Below are positions 1-6,464 of a DNA stretch of 7,960 nucleotides, piece by piece. The stretch is taken from the NCBI GenBank assembly GCA_903844585.1, contig CAIMUD010000138.1, positions 1 through 7,960 on the forward strand. The letters are read 5' to 3'. Each line of letters starts with the position of its first letter. Position 1 is the first letter of the stretch. The translations under genes and the position numbers were made by a program. Source of the stretch: an uncultured Actinomycetes bacterium (GTDB lineage: Bacteria > Actinomycetota > Actinomycetes > Nanopelagicales > Nanopelagicaceae). The notes beneath the pieces are model-generated. The model saw only the letters and a program-made list of their open reading frames with translations. It was not told the origin of the DNA and did not search any database.

Positions 1-1053
1 ATAACTGATGCACAAATTCAATTACTCGGGTGGGGTACAACTCTTGGAATTATCGTTCAAGCGCTAATTTTAATTCCAGTTGTTTTGCGAAGCGGAATTA
101 AATTAAAACTTAGATTTGGCGTGGAAGGACTTGGTAAATCTTTCACACTTGCAGGATGGACTCTTATTTATGTTCTTATTTCGCAGCTGGGGTATTTAGT
201 AACGGTTAACGTTGCGACAACTGCTGCTGTGCAGAGCTCTCGTGAAGGCCTGGCTACTGGTGTTGGTTTTACTCCATTTACAAGCGCTTACTACATCATG
301 CTCCTGCCTTATTCGATTGTGACCATTTCTATAGTTACCGCGCTATTGCCACATCTTTCAAAGCTAGCAATTGATAAGAAAGTTGACGATGTAAAGGCTC
401 AGTTAATTCGAGCAATCCGAATGTGTGGCGTTGTAACTGTTCCAAGCGCTGTTGCGCTTTTCCTCTTTGGTCCTCTTATGACAGAGGTTCTCTACTTTGG
501 AATCAGCTTAGAAGATGCCAGGTACATCGGATACGTCCTATCGGCACTTAGTTTTGGACTCGTTGCCTTCTCAATAAATTTGATCTTAATCCGCGGGTTT
601 AACGCATTCGAAGATACCAAAACCCAAGTAACTTCAATATTTGTTATTAACGTCATCTCTGTAGTTTTCTCATACATATTCTTGGCTCTGCTTCCAAGCA
701 AATATGTAACTATCGGTTTGGGTGCAGCCTTTTCAATTAGCTACATCTTTGGTCTATTCATAACAATTTCATTGTTAAAGAAGCACACAGGCAAACTTCA
801 CCTCGCCTCGGTCGGTCGACAACATTTCTCGCTTCTTTCAGCTTCGCTAATTGCGATGGTTCCATTTTTTATACTTTCGTTTCTCCTTGACTGGTCAAAC
901 ACACATCAATCAACTTTCATTGGTGTGTTCCACCTCGCATTTGTTCTACTTGGAAGCGGGATTTTCTATTTACTCCTTGCTTACGCGCTGAAAATTTCTG
1001 AAGTCCGCGCTGCAAAAGAGTTTCTTGTTCATCGTTTAAAGAAGTCTAGATAA
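1..1053 (+). CDS. murJ: Lipid II flippase MurJ (MviN family), C-terminal part, 5' end outside window
   Basis: Integral membrane protein of the MOP superfamily that moves the peptidoglycan precursor lipid II across the cytoplasmic membrane. The frame is open from base 1 (reading ITDAQIQLLGWGTTLG), so the gene begins upstream; about 350 residues are visible of a family length near 500-550. The TTG at 85 is an internal leucine codon, not a start. The visible part is a run of hydrophobic helices with typical MviN sequence, including the loop around AYYIMLLPYSIVT, the ALLPHLSKLA segment and NLILIRGFNAFEDT. It ends soon after the last helix with a basic tail (RLKKSR). It therefore lacks the long cytoplasmic pseudokinase/FHA-binding extension known from the mycobacterial protein. 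trxB follows after 9 bases, which suggests cotranscription. Family assignment is firm; the N-terminal half cannot be judged. Confidence 0.93.
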   Translation: MTDAQIQLLGWGTTLGIIVQALILIPVVLRSGIKLKLRFGVEGLGKSFTLAGWTLIYVLISQLGYLVTVNVATTAAVQSSREGLATGVGFTPFTSAYYIMLLPYSIVTISIVTALLPHLSKLAIDKKVDDVKAQLIRAIRMCGVVTVPSAVALFLFGPLMTEVLYFGISLEDARYIGYVLSALSFGLVAFSINLILIRGFNAFEDTKTQVTSIFVINVISVVFSYIFLALLPSKYVTIGLGAAFSISYIFGLFITISLLKKHTGKLHLASVGRQHFSLLSASLIAMVPFFILSFLLDWSNTHQSTFIGVFHLAFVLLGSGIFYLLLAYALKISEVRAAKEFLVHRLKKSR

Positions 1054-1062
1054 GGTAGGAAC

Positions 1063-1983
1063 ATGATTAGAGATGTCGTAATCGTTGGTTCGGGTCCTGC
1101 TGGTTACACGGCGGCAATTTATGCAGCTCGTGCGCAGCTAAACCCAGTTATTTATGAGGGTTCAGTAACTGCTGGTGGTGCACTTATGAACACTACTGAG
1201 GTTGAAAATTTTCCTGGCTTCACAGATGGAGTCATGGGCCCAGATTTGATGGACAACATGCGCAAGCAGGCAAGACGTTTCGGTGCAGAGTTAATTACCG
1301 ACGATGTTGTTGAAATGGATTTGAAGAGCGAGATTAAAACCATTAAAGATGGTTCGGGCAACACAGTTCAAGCAAAGGCGGTCATTCTTGCAACGGGCTC
1401 TGCCTATCGTGAAATTGGTTTAGAAAACGAGAAACGTCTTTCGGGCCGCGGAGTTTCGTGGTGCGCAACATGTGATGGTTTCTTCTTTAGAGATCAAGTA
1501 ATTGCTGTCGTCGGCGGCGGAGACTCAGCTGTTGAAGAAGCGACTTTCTTAACAAGGTTTGCATCAAAAGTTGTGCTAATTCACCGTCGAGATTCACTAC
1601 GAGCTTCAAAAATTATGGCAGAACGAGCGCTTTCTAATCCAAAGATTGAAATGTTGTGGAATACAGAAGTAACTGATGTTCTGGGTGCTGAGAAAGTAGA
1701 AGCACTAGAACTTCGAAATATCGTTACTGGTGAAACTTCCAAACGCGACTTCACTGGTTTATTTGTAGCCATTGGTCATATTCCTCGAAGTGAATTACTC
1801 CTCAACCAAATTGACCTCGATAGCGAGGGTTATGTGAAAGTTGAAGGTCAATCAACTCGCACCAATCTCAAGGGCGTCTTTGCCTGTGGCGATTTGGTAG
1901 ATCACACCTACCGCCAGGCAATTACCGCGGCGGGCACCGGTTGTCAGGCTGCGCTAGACGCTGAAAAATATCTGTCGCACTAG
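1063..1983 (+). CDS. trxB: Thioredoxin-disulfide reductase
   Basis: Cytoplasmic flavoenzyme that uses NADPH to reduce thioredoxin, here encoded two positions away. The 306 residues match the usual length of low-Mr bacterial TrxB. Visible motifs in order: FAD-binding GSGPAG (residues 9-14), redox-active CATCD (Cys134 and Cys137), NADPH-binding GGGDSA (151-156) followed by HRRD (174-177), and the C-terminal FAD motif ACGD (274-277) leading into RQAITAAGTGCQAAL. All catalytic features are intact. The ATG at 1063 is supported by the purine-rich AAGGTAGGA at 1052-1060, which overlaps the murJ stop codon, so translation is probably coupled to murJ. trxA follows after 56 bases. I see no convincing oxidative-stress (SigR/SigH type) promoter in front of it. 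Confidence 0.97.
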   Translation: MIRDVVIVGSGPAGYTAAIYAARAQLNPVIYEGSVTAGGALMNTTEVENFPGFTDGVMGPDLMDNMRKQARRFGAELITDDVVEMDLKSEIKTIKDGSGNTVQAKAVILATGSAYREIGLENEKRLSGRGVSWCATCDGFFFRDQVIAVVGGGDSAVEEATFLTRFASKVVLIHRRDSLRASKIMAERALSNPKIEMLWNTEVTDVLGAEKVEALELRNIVTGETSKRDFTGLFVAIGHIPRSELLLNQIDLDSEGYVKVEGQSTRTNLKGVFACGDLVDHTYRQAITAAGTGCQAALDAEKYLSH

Positions 1984-2039
1984 TAACCTTCCCTATATAG
2001 TTAAAATTTAATTAACAGCAAATTTTCTTAGGAGTCACC

Positions 2040-2360
2040 ATGGGCGCACCATCAGTTACAGCAGCGAATTTTGATGCAGAAGTATTGAAGAGCAGCACAC
2101 CTGTTCTCGTAGATTTCTGGGCAGAATGGTGTGGACCTTGCCGAGCAGTTGCGCCAATTCTTGATGAAATTGCGGCAGAGCATGGCGATAAGTTAAAGAT
2201 TGTAAAACTCAATACTGATGAAGAATCAGCGCTAGCGATTAAATATGGAGTTACATCAATTCCAATGCTCAATGTTTATGTTAATGGTGAAGTTGTTAAG
2301 ACAATCATCGGCGCCAAGCCAAAGCCAGCTCTTTTAAAAGAGCTCGAAGCTTTCATTTAG
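2040..2360 (+). CDS. trxA: Thioredoxin
   Basis: Small cytoplasmic dithiol protein that reduces protein disulfides and is recycled by the TrxB encoded just upstream. At 106 residues it is a complete single thioredoxin fold. It has the canonical active site WCGPC (Trp30, Cys31, Cys34), the buried Asp25 in VDFWA, the cis-proline loop TSIP (Pro75) and the late glycine of VKTIIGAKP. No signal peptide or extra domain is seen. The start is supported by TTAGGAG at 2029-2035. The 56-base gap behind trxB is AT-rich and holds no clear hairpin terminator, so trxB and trxA may share a transcript, although an internal promoter is possible. In actinobacteria this trxB-trxA pair commonly lies between murJ and the cwlM-like gene, as here. 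Confidence 0.97.
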   Translation: MGAPSVTAANFDAEVLKSSTPVLVDFWAEWCGPCRAVAPILDEIAAEHGDKLKIVKLNTDEESALAIKYGVTSIPMLNVYVNGEVVKTIIGAKPKPALLKELEAFI

Positions 2361-2380
2361 TCTTTAAAGGTTCATAACTG

Positions 2381-3382
2381 ATGAAAGAGCTATCTCCTGA
2401 TGAGATTCGCTCATTTCAACAGGATCGTGGGCTTTCAGTAACTGGCGAACTCAACGAAGCAACAAAGCGTGCGCTGGAAGAGGCGCGATGGAAACTCGGA
2501 GATCGTTCACTTTATTTGCAACCATCGCCAATGATGCATGGTGATGATGTAGCGGCTCTGCAATCTCGTCTTACTGAGATGGGATTTAACTCCGGTCGCG
2601 TAGATGGAATCTACGGAGAAAAAACTGAAAGCGCTGTAAAAGAGTTTCAACGCTCTGTGGGAATTAAAGTTGATGGTCGATGTGGCCCTGCAACGATAAT
2701 TGCTTTAATCCGCCTTACTAAAATTGTTTCTGGTGGAGCACCGTCACAACTTCGTGAAAGTGCTCTTCAGCGAAATCGTGGTCCTGCTCTTGCAAATAAA
2801 GTAATTGTGATTGATCCTGCATCCGGTCCTGGAGAAAATGATGTGGTCTTTGATATCGCACAGCGCCTTGAAGGTCGCTTATTAGCGCTGGGAGCGAGCG
2901 TATTTTTAACTCACGGAGCAAACAATGCGCCTGGAGAAAATGAGAGAATTACATTTTCCAATTCAAATAACGCAGATTTGATGATTTCCCTGCATGCTGA
3001 TTCGCATTCAAATCCAGAAGCTCACGGAGTCTCAACTTACTTTTATGGCAGCGATGCACACGGTGTGCATTCCATTGTTGGCGAGCGCTTTGCCTCCCTT
3101 GTACAACGAGAAATTTGTGCACGTACCGATTTATTAAATTGTCGTACGCACGCAAAGACATGGGATTTGCTTCGATTGACTAAAGCCCCAACTGTTCGAG
3201 TCGATCTTGGCTATCTTTCAAATCAAGGAGATCGTGACCGACTTGCTCGCGCGGATTTTCGTGACACATTGGCTGAAGCTTTCATCATCGCAATTCAGCG
3301 TCTGTATTTAGCGGTAGAAGATGATGCAAAGACTGGAACTCTACGTATTTCTGACCTTCGTAGCGCAGGAATCCGTCGCTAA
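2381..3382 (+). CDS. cwlM: CwlM-like N-acetylmuramoyl-L-alanine amidase-fold protein, zinc site degenerate
   Basis: A 333-residue protein without signal peptide or membrane segment, so probably cytoplasmic. The N-terminus carries two peptidoglycan-binding-like repeats (about residues 5-35 and 52-110; the second has [20 protein letters not shown]). Residues about 139-311 are an Amidase_3 fold. Enzymes of this family normally read DPGHGG at the first zinc ligand; here it is DPASGP (145-150), so the His is Ser148. Glu152 can be aligned with the second ligand and His205 (SLHAD) is kept. The usual catalytic Glu near the end is Asp275 ([10 protein letters not shown]). Hydrolysis therefore looks impaired or lost. 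Position next to trxA and two genes from murJ matches mycobacterial CwlM, a PknB-phosphorylated, cytoplasmic regulator of MurA and MurJ. A similar regulatory role is inferred, not shown. The start has only a modest ribosome site (AAAGG, 2366-2370). Confidence 0.85.
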   Translation: MKELSPDEIRSFQQDRGLSVTGELNEATKRALEEARWKLGDRSLYLQPSPMMHGDDVAALQSRLTEMGFNSGRVDGIYGEKTESAVKEFQRSVGIKVDGRCGPATIIALIRLTKIVSGGAPSQLRESALQRNRGPALANKVIVIDPASGPGENDVVFDIAQRLEGRLLALGASVFLTHGANNAPGENERITFSNSNNADLMISLHADSHSNPEAHGVSTYFYGSDAHGVHSIVGERFASLVQREICARTDLLNCRTHAKTWDLLRLTKAPTVRVDLGYLSNQGDRDRLARADFRDTLAEAFIIAIQRLYLAVEDDAKTGTLRISDLRSAGIRR

Positions 3383-3413
3383 ATAACGCATCGCAAGGCC
3401 TGCACTTCCTGTG

Positions 3414-3425
3414 GGAGACTTCTCC
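3414..3425 (+). promoter_or_regulatory. Ribosome-binding site within a small inverted repeat
   Basis: GGAGA at 3414-3418 is the likely Shine-Dalgarno element of the aminotransferase gene, 9 bases before its ATG. It is followed after two bases by its exact complement, TCTCC (3421-3425). Folded with a four-base loop, GGAG could pair with CTCC and hide the ribosome site. The stem is only 4 bp, so a biological effect is uncertain. The repeat supports the ATG at 3428 as the start. Confidence 0.45.
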
Positions 3426-3427
3426 TT

Positions 3428-4690
3428 ATGTCTGAGACTTCAGTTCGCCACCAAACGGGAGCTCCGCAAAACCTTGAGCAACGCTTTGCTCATCGCGCTG
3501 CAGGAATGCTTCCTAGCGAAATCCGCTCACTTTTTGCTGTGGCATCGCGCCCAGAGATCGTCTCGCTAGCTGGTGGAATGCCAAACCTCTCCGCCCTTCC
3601 CATGGAGATGATGGCTGGAGTTGTAAACGAACTCATTTTAAATAACGGTGCAGAAGCTCTGCAATATGGAAGCGGACAAGGCCACCCAAAACTTCGCGAA
3701 CAAATTTGCGATGTCATGGCACTTGAGGGAATTCGCGCTAACCCAGATGATGTAGTTGTAACAACTGGTTCGCAGCAAGCGCTCGATTTAATTTCTAGAA
3801 TTTTTATTGACCCAGGCGATGTCATTCTTGTTGAAGCACCTTCATACGTTGGAGCCCTCGGAACATTTCGCCAATACGAAGCAGCGGTTGTCCACGTTGA
3901 AATGGATACCAATGGGTTAGTTCCAGATGCTCTTCGCGCAGCAATCAAGAGCGTACGCGCCGCTGGTCGCAAAATTAAATTCCTTTATTTGATTCCTAAC
4001 TACCAAAATCCAACCGGGGTCTGTCTTCCCGCTGATCGTCGTACAGAAATTCTTAATATTTGTCGCGAAGAACAGATATTTGTCGTTGAAGATAATCCAT
4101 ATGGCCTTTTAGGTTTTGATAAACCATCTCCAAATGCGATGCGTGCAGAAGATTCTGAAAACGTCATCTATCTTGGATCATTCTCTAAAACAATCGCATC
4201 AGGCCTTCGTATTGGTTGGGCGCTAGTTCCACCATCACTTAAAGATAAACTTGTGATTGCATCTGAATCTTCAATTCTTTGTCCCTCAAATTTCACGCAG
4301 CTGACTATTTCTAGTTATTTAGCTGACCAACCATGGCGTGATCAGATTGCAAGTTTCTGCGAACTTTATAAAGTCAGACGAGATGCGATGCTTGAATCTC
4401 TCGAACAACATTTTCCAAAAGAAGCTACATGGACCAAGCCTGGCGGCGGATTCTATGTATGGGTAAATCTCCCACCAGAAATTGATACAAAAGCGATGAT
4501 GCCCAAGGCAATCGTTGCAAAGGTTGCTTATGTTCCCGGAACCGCTTTCTATGCAGATGGTTTCGGAAGTTGGTCAATGAGACTTTCTTATTGCCACCCA
4601 ACGCCAGAGCGAATTCGTGAAGGCGTAAAAGCACTTGGCGGAATTGTTAAGCAAGAGATGTCACGCCGCGGTGGTGGCGCACTTAAATAA
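3428..4690 (+). CDS. PLP-dependent aminotransferase, fold type I (MocR/LysN-like catalytic domain)
   Basis: A 420-residue class I/II aminotransferase that should transfer amino groups between an amino acid and a 2-oxo acid using pyridoxal phosphate. Visible residues: the substrate-binding segment SLAGGMP (46-52), GSGQGHPKLR (81-90), TTGSQQALDL (112-121), the cofactor-contacting NPTG (194-197), Asp222 and Tyr225 of EDNPYG, the PLP lysine Lys254 in GSFSKT with Arg261 behind it, and the carboxylate-binding Arg385 in SMRLSY. The sequence resembles 2-aminoadipate/kynurenine aminotransferases and the catalytic half of MocR regulators. There is no N-terminal winged helix, so it is an enzyme rather than a MocR regulator. 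The substrate cannot be read from sequence. It lies 45 bases after cwlM on the same strand, and its stop codon directly abuts the parB stop on the opposite strand. Confidence 0.92.
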   Translation: MSETSVRHQTGAPQNLEQRFAHRAAGMLPSEIRSLFAVASRPEIVSLAGGMPNLSALPMEMMAGVVNELILNNGAEALQYGSGQGHPKLREQICDVMALEGIRANPDDVVVTTGSQQALDLISRIFIDPGDVILVEAPSYVGALGTFRQYEAAVVHVEMDTNGLVPDALRAAIKSVRAAGRKIKFLYLIPNYQNPTGVCLPADRRTEILNICREEQIFVVEDNPYGLLGFDKPSPNAMRAEDSENVIYLGSFSKTIASGLRIGWALVPPSLKDKLVIASESSILCPSNFTQLTISSYLADQPWRDQIASFCELYKVRRDAMLESLEQHFPKEATWTKPGGGFYVWVNLPPEIDTKAMMPKAIVAKVAYVPGTAFYADGFGSWSMRLSYCHPTPERIREGVKALGGIVKQEMSRRGGGALK

Positions 4691-5554
4691 CTAACCTTCG
4701 ATTAAATCAACGATGCGTTGCAAGTCTTCGCGGCCAGCAAATTCAATAACAATCTTTCCTTTACCTTTCCCACCCTGCACAGCTACGCGTGTATCCAGGT
4801 AATGGCTCAGTAACTCGGCGGCTGCGAGTGCTTCACCGGAAGTGCCCTCTTTGCCCTTCTTTTTACCGGCTTTTGAGCCAGGTGTGTGAACTGCAACTGC
4901 CTCTTCTGTTGCGCGCACACTTAAGCCTTCGGCAACAATTCTGTTGGCAAGCTTTTCGATATCTGCTTCATTTGTGAGTCCAAGAAGTGCACGTGCGTGG
5001 CCAGCTGAAATAACTCCTGCAGCTACTTTTCTTTGAACAGTTGTTGGCAGGTTAAGTAAACGCATCGTGTTTGAAATAAGCGGACGTGATCGCCCAAGCT
5101 TTGTAGCTAACTCTTCATGCGTGCAATTAAAGTCAGTTAACAGTTGTGCATATGCAGCGCCTTCTTCAAGTGGATTAAGTTGGCTGCGGTGAATGTTTTC
5201 GATAAGTGCTTCGCGAAGCAGTTCGTTATCTGGGGTTTGGCGAATAATTACTGGAATCGATTTAAGGCCCGCAGCTTTTGCTGCGCGAAAGCGTCGTTCT
5301 CCCATGACGAGTTCGTACTTACCTCCAGAAGTTTTACGAACAACAGGTGGTTGCAGAATTCCGATTTCTTTTATGGATGTTATTAATTCATTAAGTGAAC
5401 TTTCGTCAAAGACAGTACGTGGTTGCCGTGGGTTTGGCAGAATCAAATCAATTGATACTTCATTTTGCTGCGCTACTTCTGTTCCTGCAACTGTAAGCGA
5501 AGTAGGGATAAGTGAATCTAAATTAGTTCCGAGGCCGCCGCGCTTTGTTGCCAT
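4691..5554 (-). CDS. parB: Chromosome partitioning protein ParB (parS-binding CTPase clamp)
   Basis: Binds parS sites near the origin, loads onto DNA as a CTP-dependent sliding clamp, recruits condensin and is moved by ParA. The 287 residues show the full chromosomal ParB plan. An N-terminal RGGLGTNLDSLIP stretch (5-17) fits the ParA-stimulating motif. The CTP-binding N-domain has NPRQPR (41-46), GERRFR (85-90) and ENIHRSQLNPLEE (119-131). A helix-turn-helix (about 145-168, THEELATKLGRSRPLISNTM) recognises parS. A lysine- and glycine-rich linker (about 226-238) leads to a C-terminal dimerisation domain (about 240-287). The start ATG overlaps the parA stop by one base, and a strong AAGGAGAG lies at 5564-5571 inside parA, so the two are translationally coupled. 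Probable target sites are the two parS palindromes at 6439-6454 and 7026-7041. Confidence 0.97.
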   Translation of the reverse strand: MATKRGGLGTNLDSLIPTSLTVAGTEVAQQNEVSIDLILPNPRQPRTVFDESSLNELITSIKEIGILQPPVVRKTSGGKYELVMGERRFRAAKAAGLKSIPVIIRQTPDNELLREALIENIHRSQLNPLEEGAAYAQLLTDFNCTHEELATKLGRSRPLISNTMRLLNLPTTVQRKVAAGVISAGHARALLGLTNEADIEKLANRIVAEGLSVRATEEAVAVHTPGSKAGKKKGKEGTSGEALAAAELLSHYLDTRVAVQGGKGKGKIVIEFAGREDLQRIVDLIEG

Positions 5555-6456
5555 TATGCAGTCTCTCCTTCTTTCTTGTAATTAATACTTACAACATTTG
5601 CATCAAAGTTAAAGTCTGGCTTTGGTTTTCCGCGCTCTGCAATTTCGCGCGCAACTTGCATATAAGCAATTGCACCTGGTGAAAGCGGGTCGTATGTCAT
5701 CACTGTCTGATCATATGAAGGCGCCTCTGATACTCGTACAGCGCGTGGAATAGGGATATCAATTAACTCATTAGGAAAATGTTGGCGCACATTAGCTGCG
5801 ACATCATTTGATAAACGAGTTCGGCTATCGAACATTGTTAAAATAATTGTAGAAAGTTCAAGTGCTGAATTAAGTCTCTTCTTAACAACGCTATAAGTTT
5901 CAAGAAGTTGTGACAAACCTTCAAGTGCGTAGTACTCGGTTTGAATTGGAATTAGTAACTCTTTCGCTGCAGCAAGTGCGTTAACAGTTAAGAGACCAAG
6001 TGATGGCGGACAATCAATAAAAACGTAATCGTAATTTGGGCTAATTTCTACAAGCGCTTCTTTTAGTCGAAGTTCGCGTGCAACCATAGAAACCAATTCA
6101 ACTTCTGCATTTGCAAGTGAAGAATTAGAAGGGATGCAATCCAGCGCTGGAAAGCCGGCTACTTTCTTAACGACGCTAGTAATGGGTGCGCTGCCCATCA
6201 GTACGTCGTAAATTCCTTCGATATCACGGTGAGGAACCCCAAGGGCCGTACTCGCGTTCCCTTGTGGATCTAGATCAATTACAAGGACCCGAAGGCCTCC
6301 CATAGCTAGGGCTGCAGCAACGTTGACCGTCGTGGTCGTCTTTCCGACCCCGCCCTTTTGATTGGCTACTGTGAAAATTCGTGTGGAGACCGGCTTTGGC
6401 ATCGCTTCTTTTAGGCGGCGAACGCCGATAACTTTCGTTGTTTCACGTGAATCCAC
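5554..6456 (-). CDS. parA: Chromosome partitioning ATPase ParA (Soj family)
   Basis: Walker-type ATPase that binds DNA nonspecifically as an ATP dimer and drives separation of ParB-parS complexes. The 300 residues contain the deviant Walker A box KGGVGKTTT (34-42, signature Lys34 and Lys39), the VIDLDPQGN switch (59-67, Asp61 and Asp63), FIDCPPSLG (146-154) and the family segment RVSEAPSYDQ (241-250). The chosen GTG start (6454-6456) gives an N-terminus MDSRETTK resembling the NVSRETS near the start of mycobacterial ParA; that peptide arises because a parS site is embedded there. Ribosome-site support for this GTG is weak. An alternative ATG at Met19 (6400-6402) would still keep the ATPase domain. 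It follows rsmG by 8 bases and overlaps parB by 1. The 5' third is much richer in GC than the rest of the gene. Confidence 0.96.
   Translation of the reverse strand: MDSRETTKVIGVRRLKEAMPKPVSTRIFTVANQKGGVGKTTTTVNVAAALAMGGLRVLVIDLDPQGNASTALGVPHRDIEGIYDVLMGSAPITSVVKKVAGFPALDCIPSNSSLANAEVELVSMVARELRLKEALVEISPNYDYVFIDCPPSLGLLTVNALAAAKELLIPIQTEYYALEGLSQLLETYSVVKKRLNSALELSTIILTMFDSRTRLSNDVAANVRQHFPNELIDIPIPRAVRVSEAPSYDQTVMTYDPLSPGAIAYMQVAREIAERGKPKPDFNFDANVVSINYKKEGETA
6439..6454. other. parS: parS centromere-like site at the parA start
   Basis: TGTTTCACGTGAATCC matches the bacterial parS consensus TGTTTCACGTGAAACA at 14 of 16 positions; the left half and the CACGTG core are perfect and both changes are in the right half. 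It covers the first codons of parA, including one base of the GTG start, and is read there as Asp-Ser-Arg-Glu-Thr. ParB bound here could both seed segregation complexes and influence parAB expression; the latter is inference. Confidence 0.8.
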
Positions 6457-6464
6457 GCGCCTAT

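Noticed and set aside
85..87. TTG as the start codon of a 322-residue protein
   Set aside because: The reading frame is open to base 1 and the upstream residues continue MurJ sequence, so this is an internal leucine codon.
1058..1086. GGAAC ... GTT resembling an oxidative-stress sigma factor (SigR/SigH) promoter near trxB
   Set aside because: The spacing is 21 bases rather than about 18-19 and the -10 would lie inside trxB, downstream of its start.
1941..2010. Possible promoter for trxA (TATAGT at 1996-2001)
   Set aside because: The -10-like hexamer lies in AT-rich DNA and no good -35 is found 16-18 bases upstream (TGTCGC or CTGTCG at best), so I do not call it.
3490..3972. 160-residue open frame on the minus strand inside the aminotransferase gene
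   Set aside because: It is antisense to a clearly functional enzyme, shows no recognisable domain, and looks like a frame opened by codon bias.
4989..4996. CACGTG core inside parB as a third parS
   Set aside because: Only the central hexamer fits; the flanks (TG on the left, CG on the right) do not continue the parS palindrome.
5193..5585. 130-residue open frame on the plus strand opposite parB
   Set aside because: It is antisense to well-conserved parB, has no recognisable motif, and its length is explained by the complementary coding frame.
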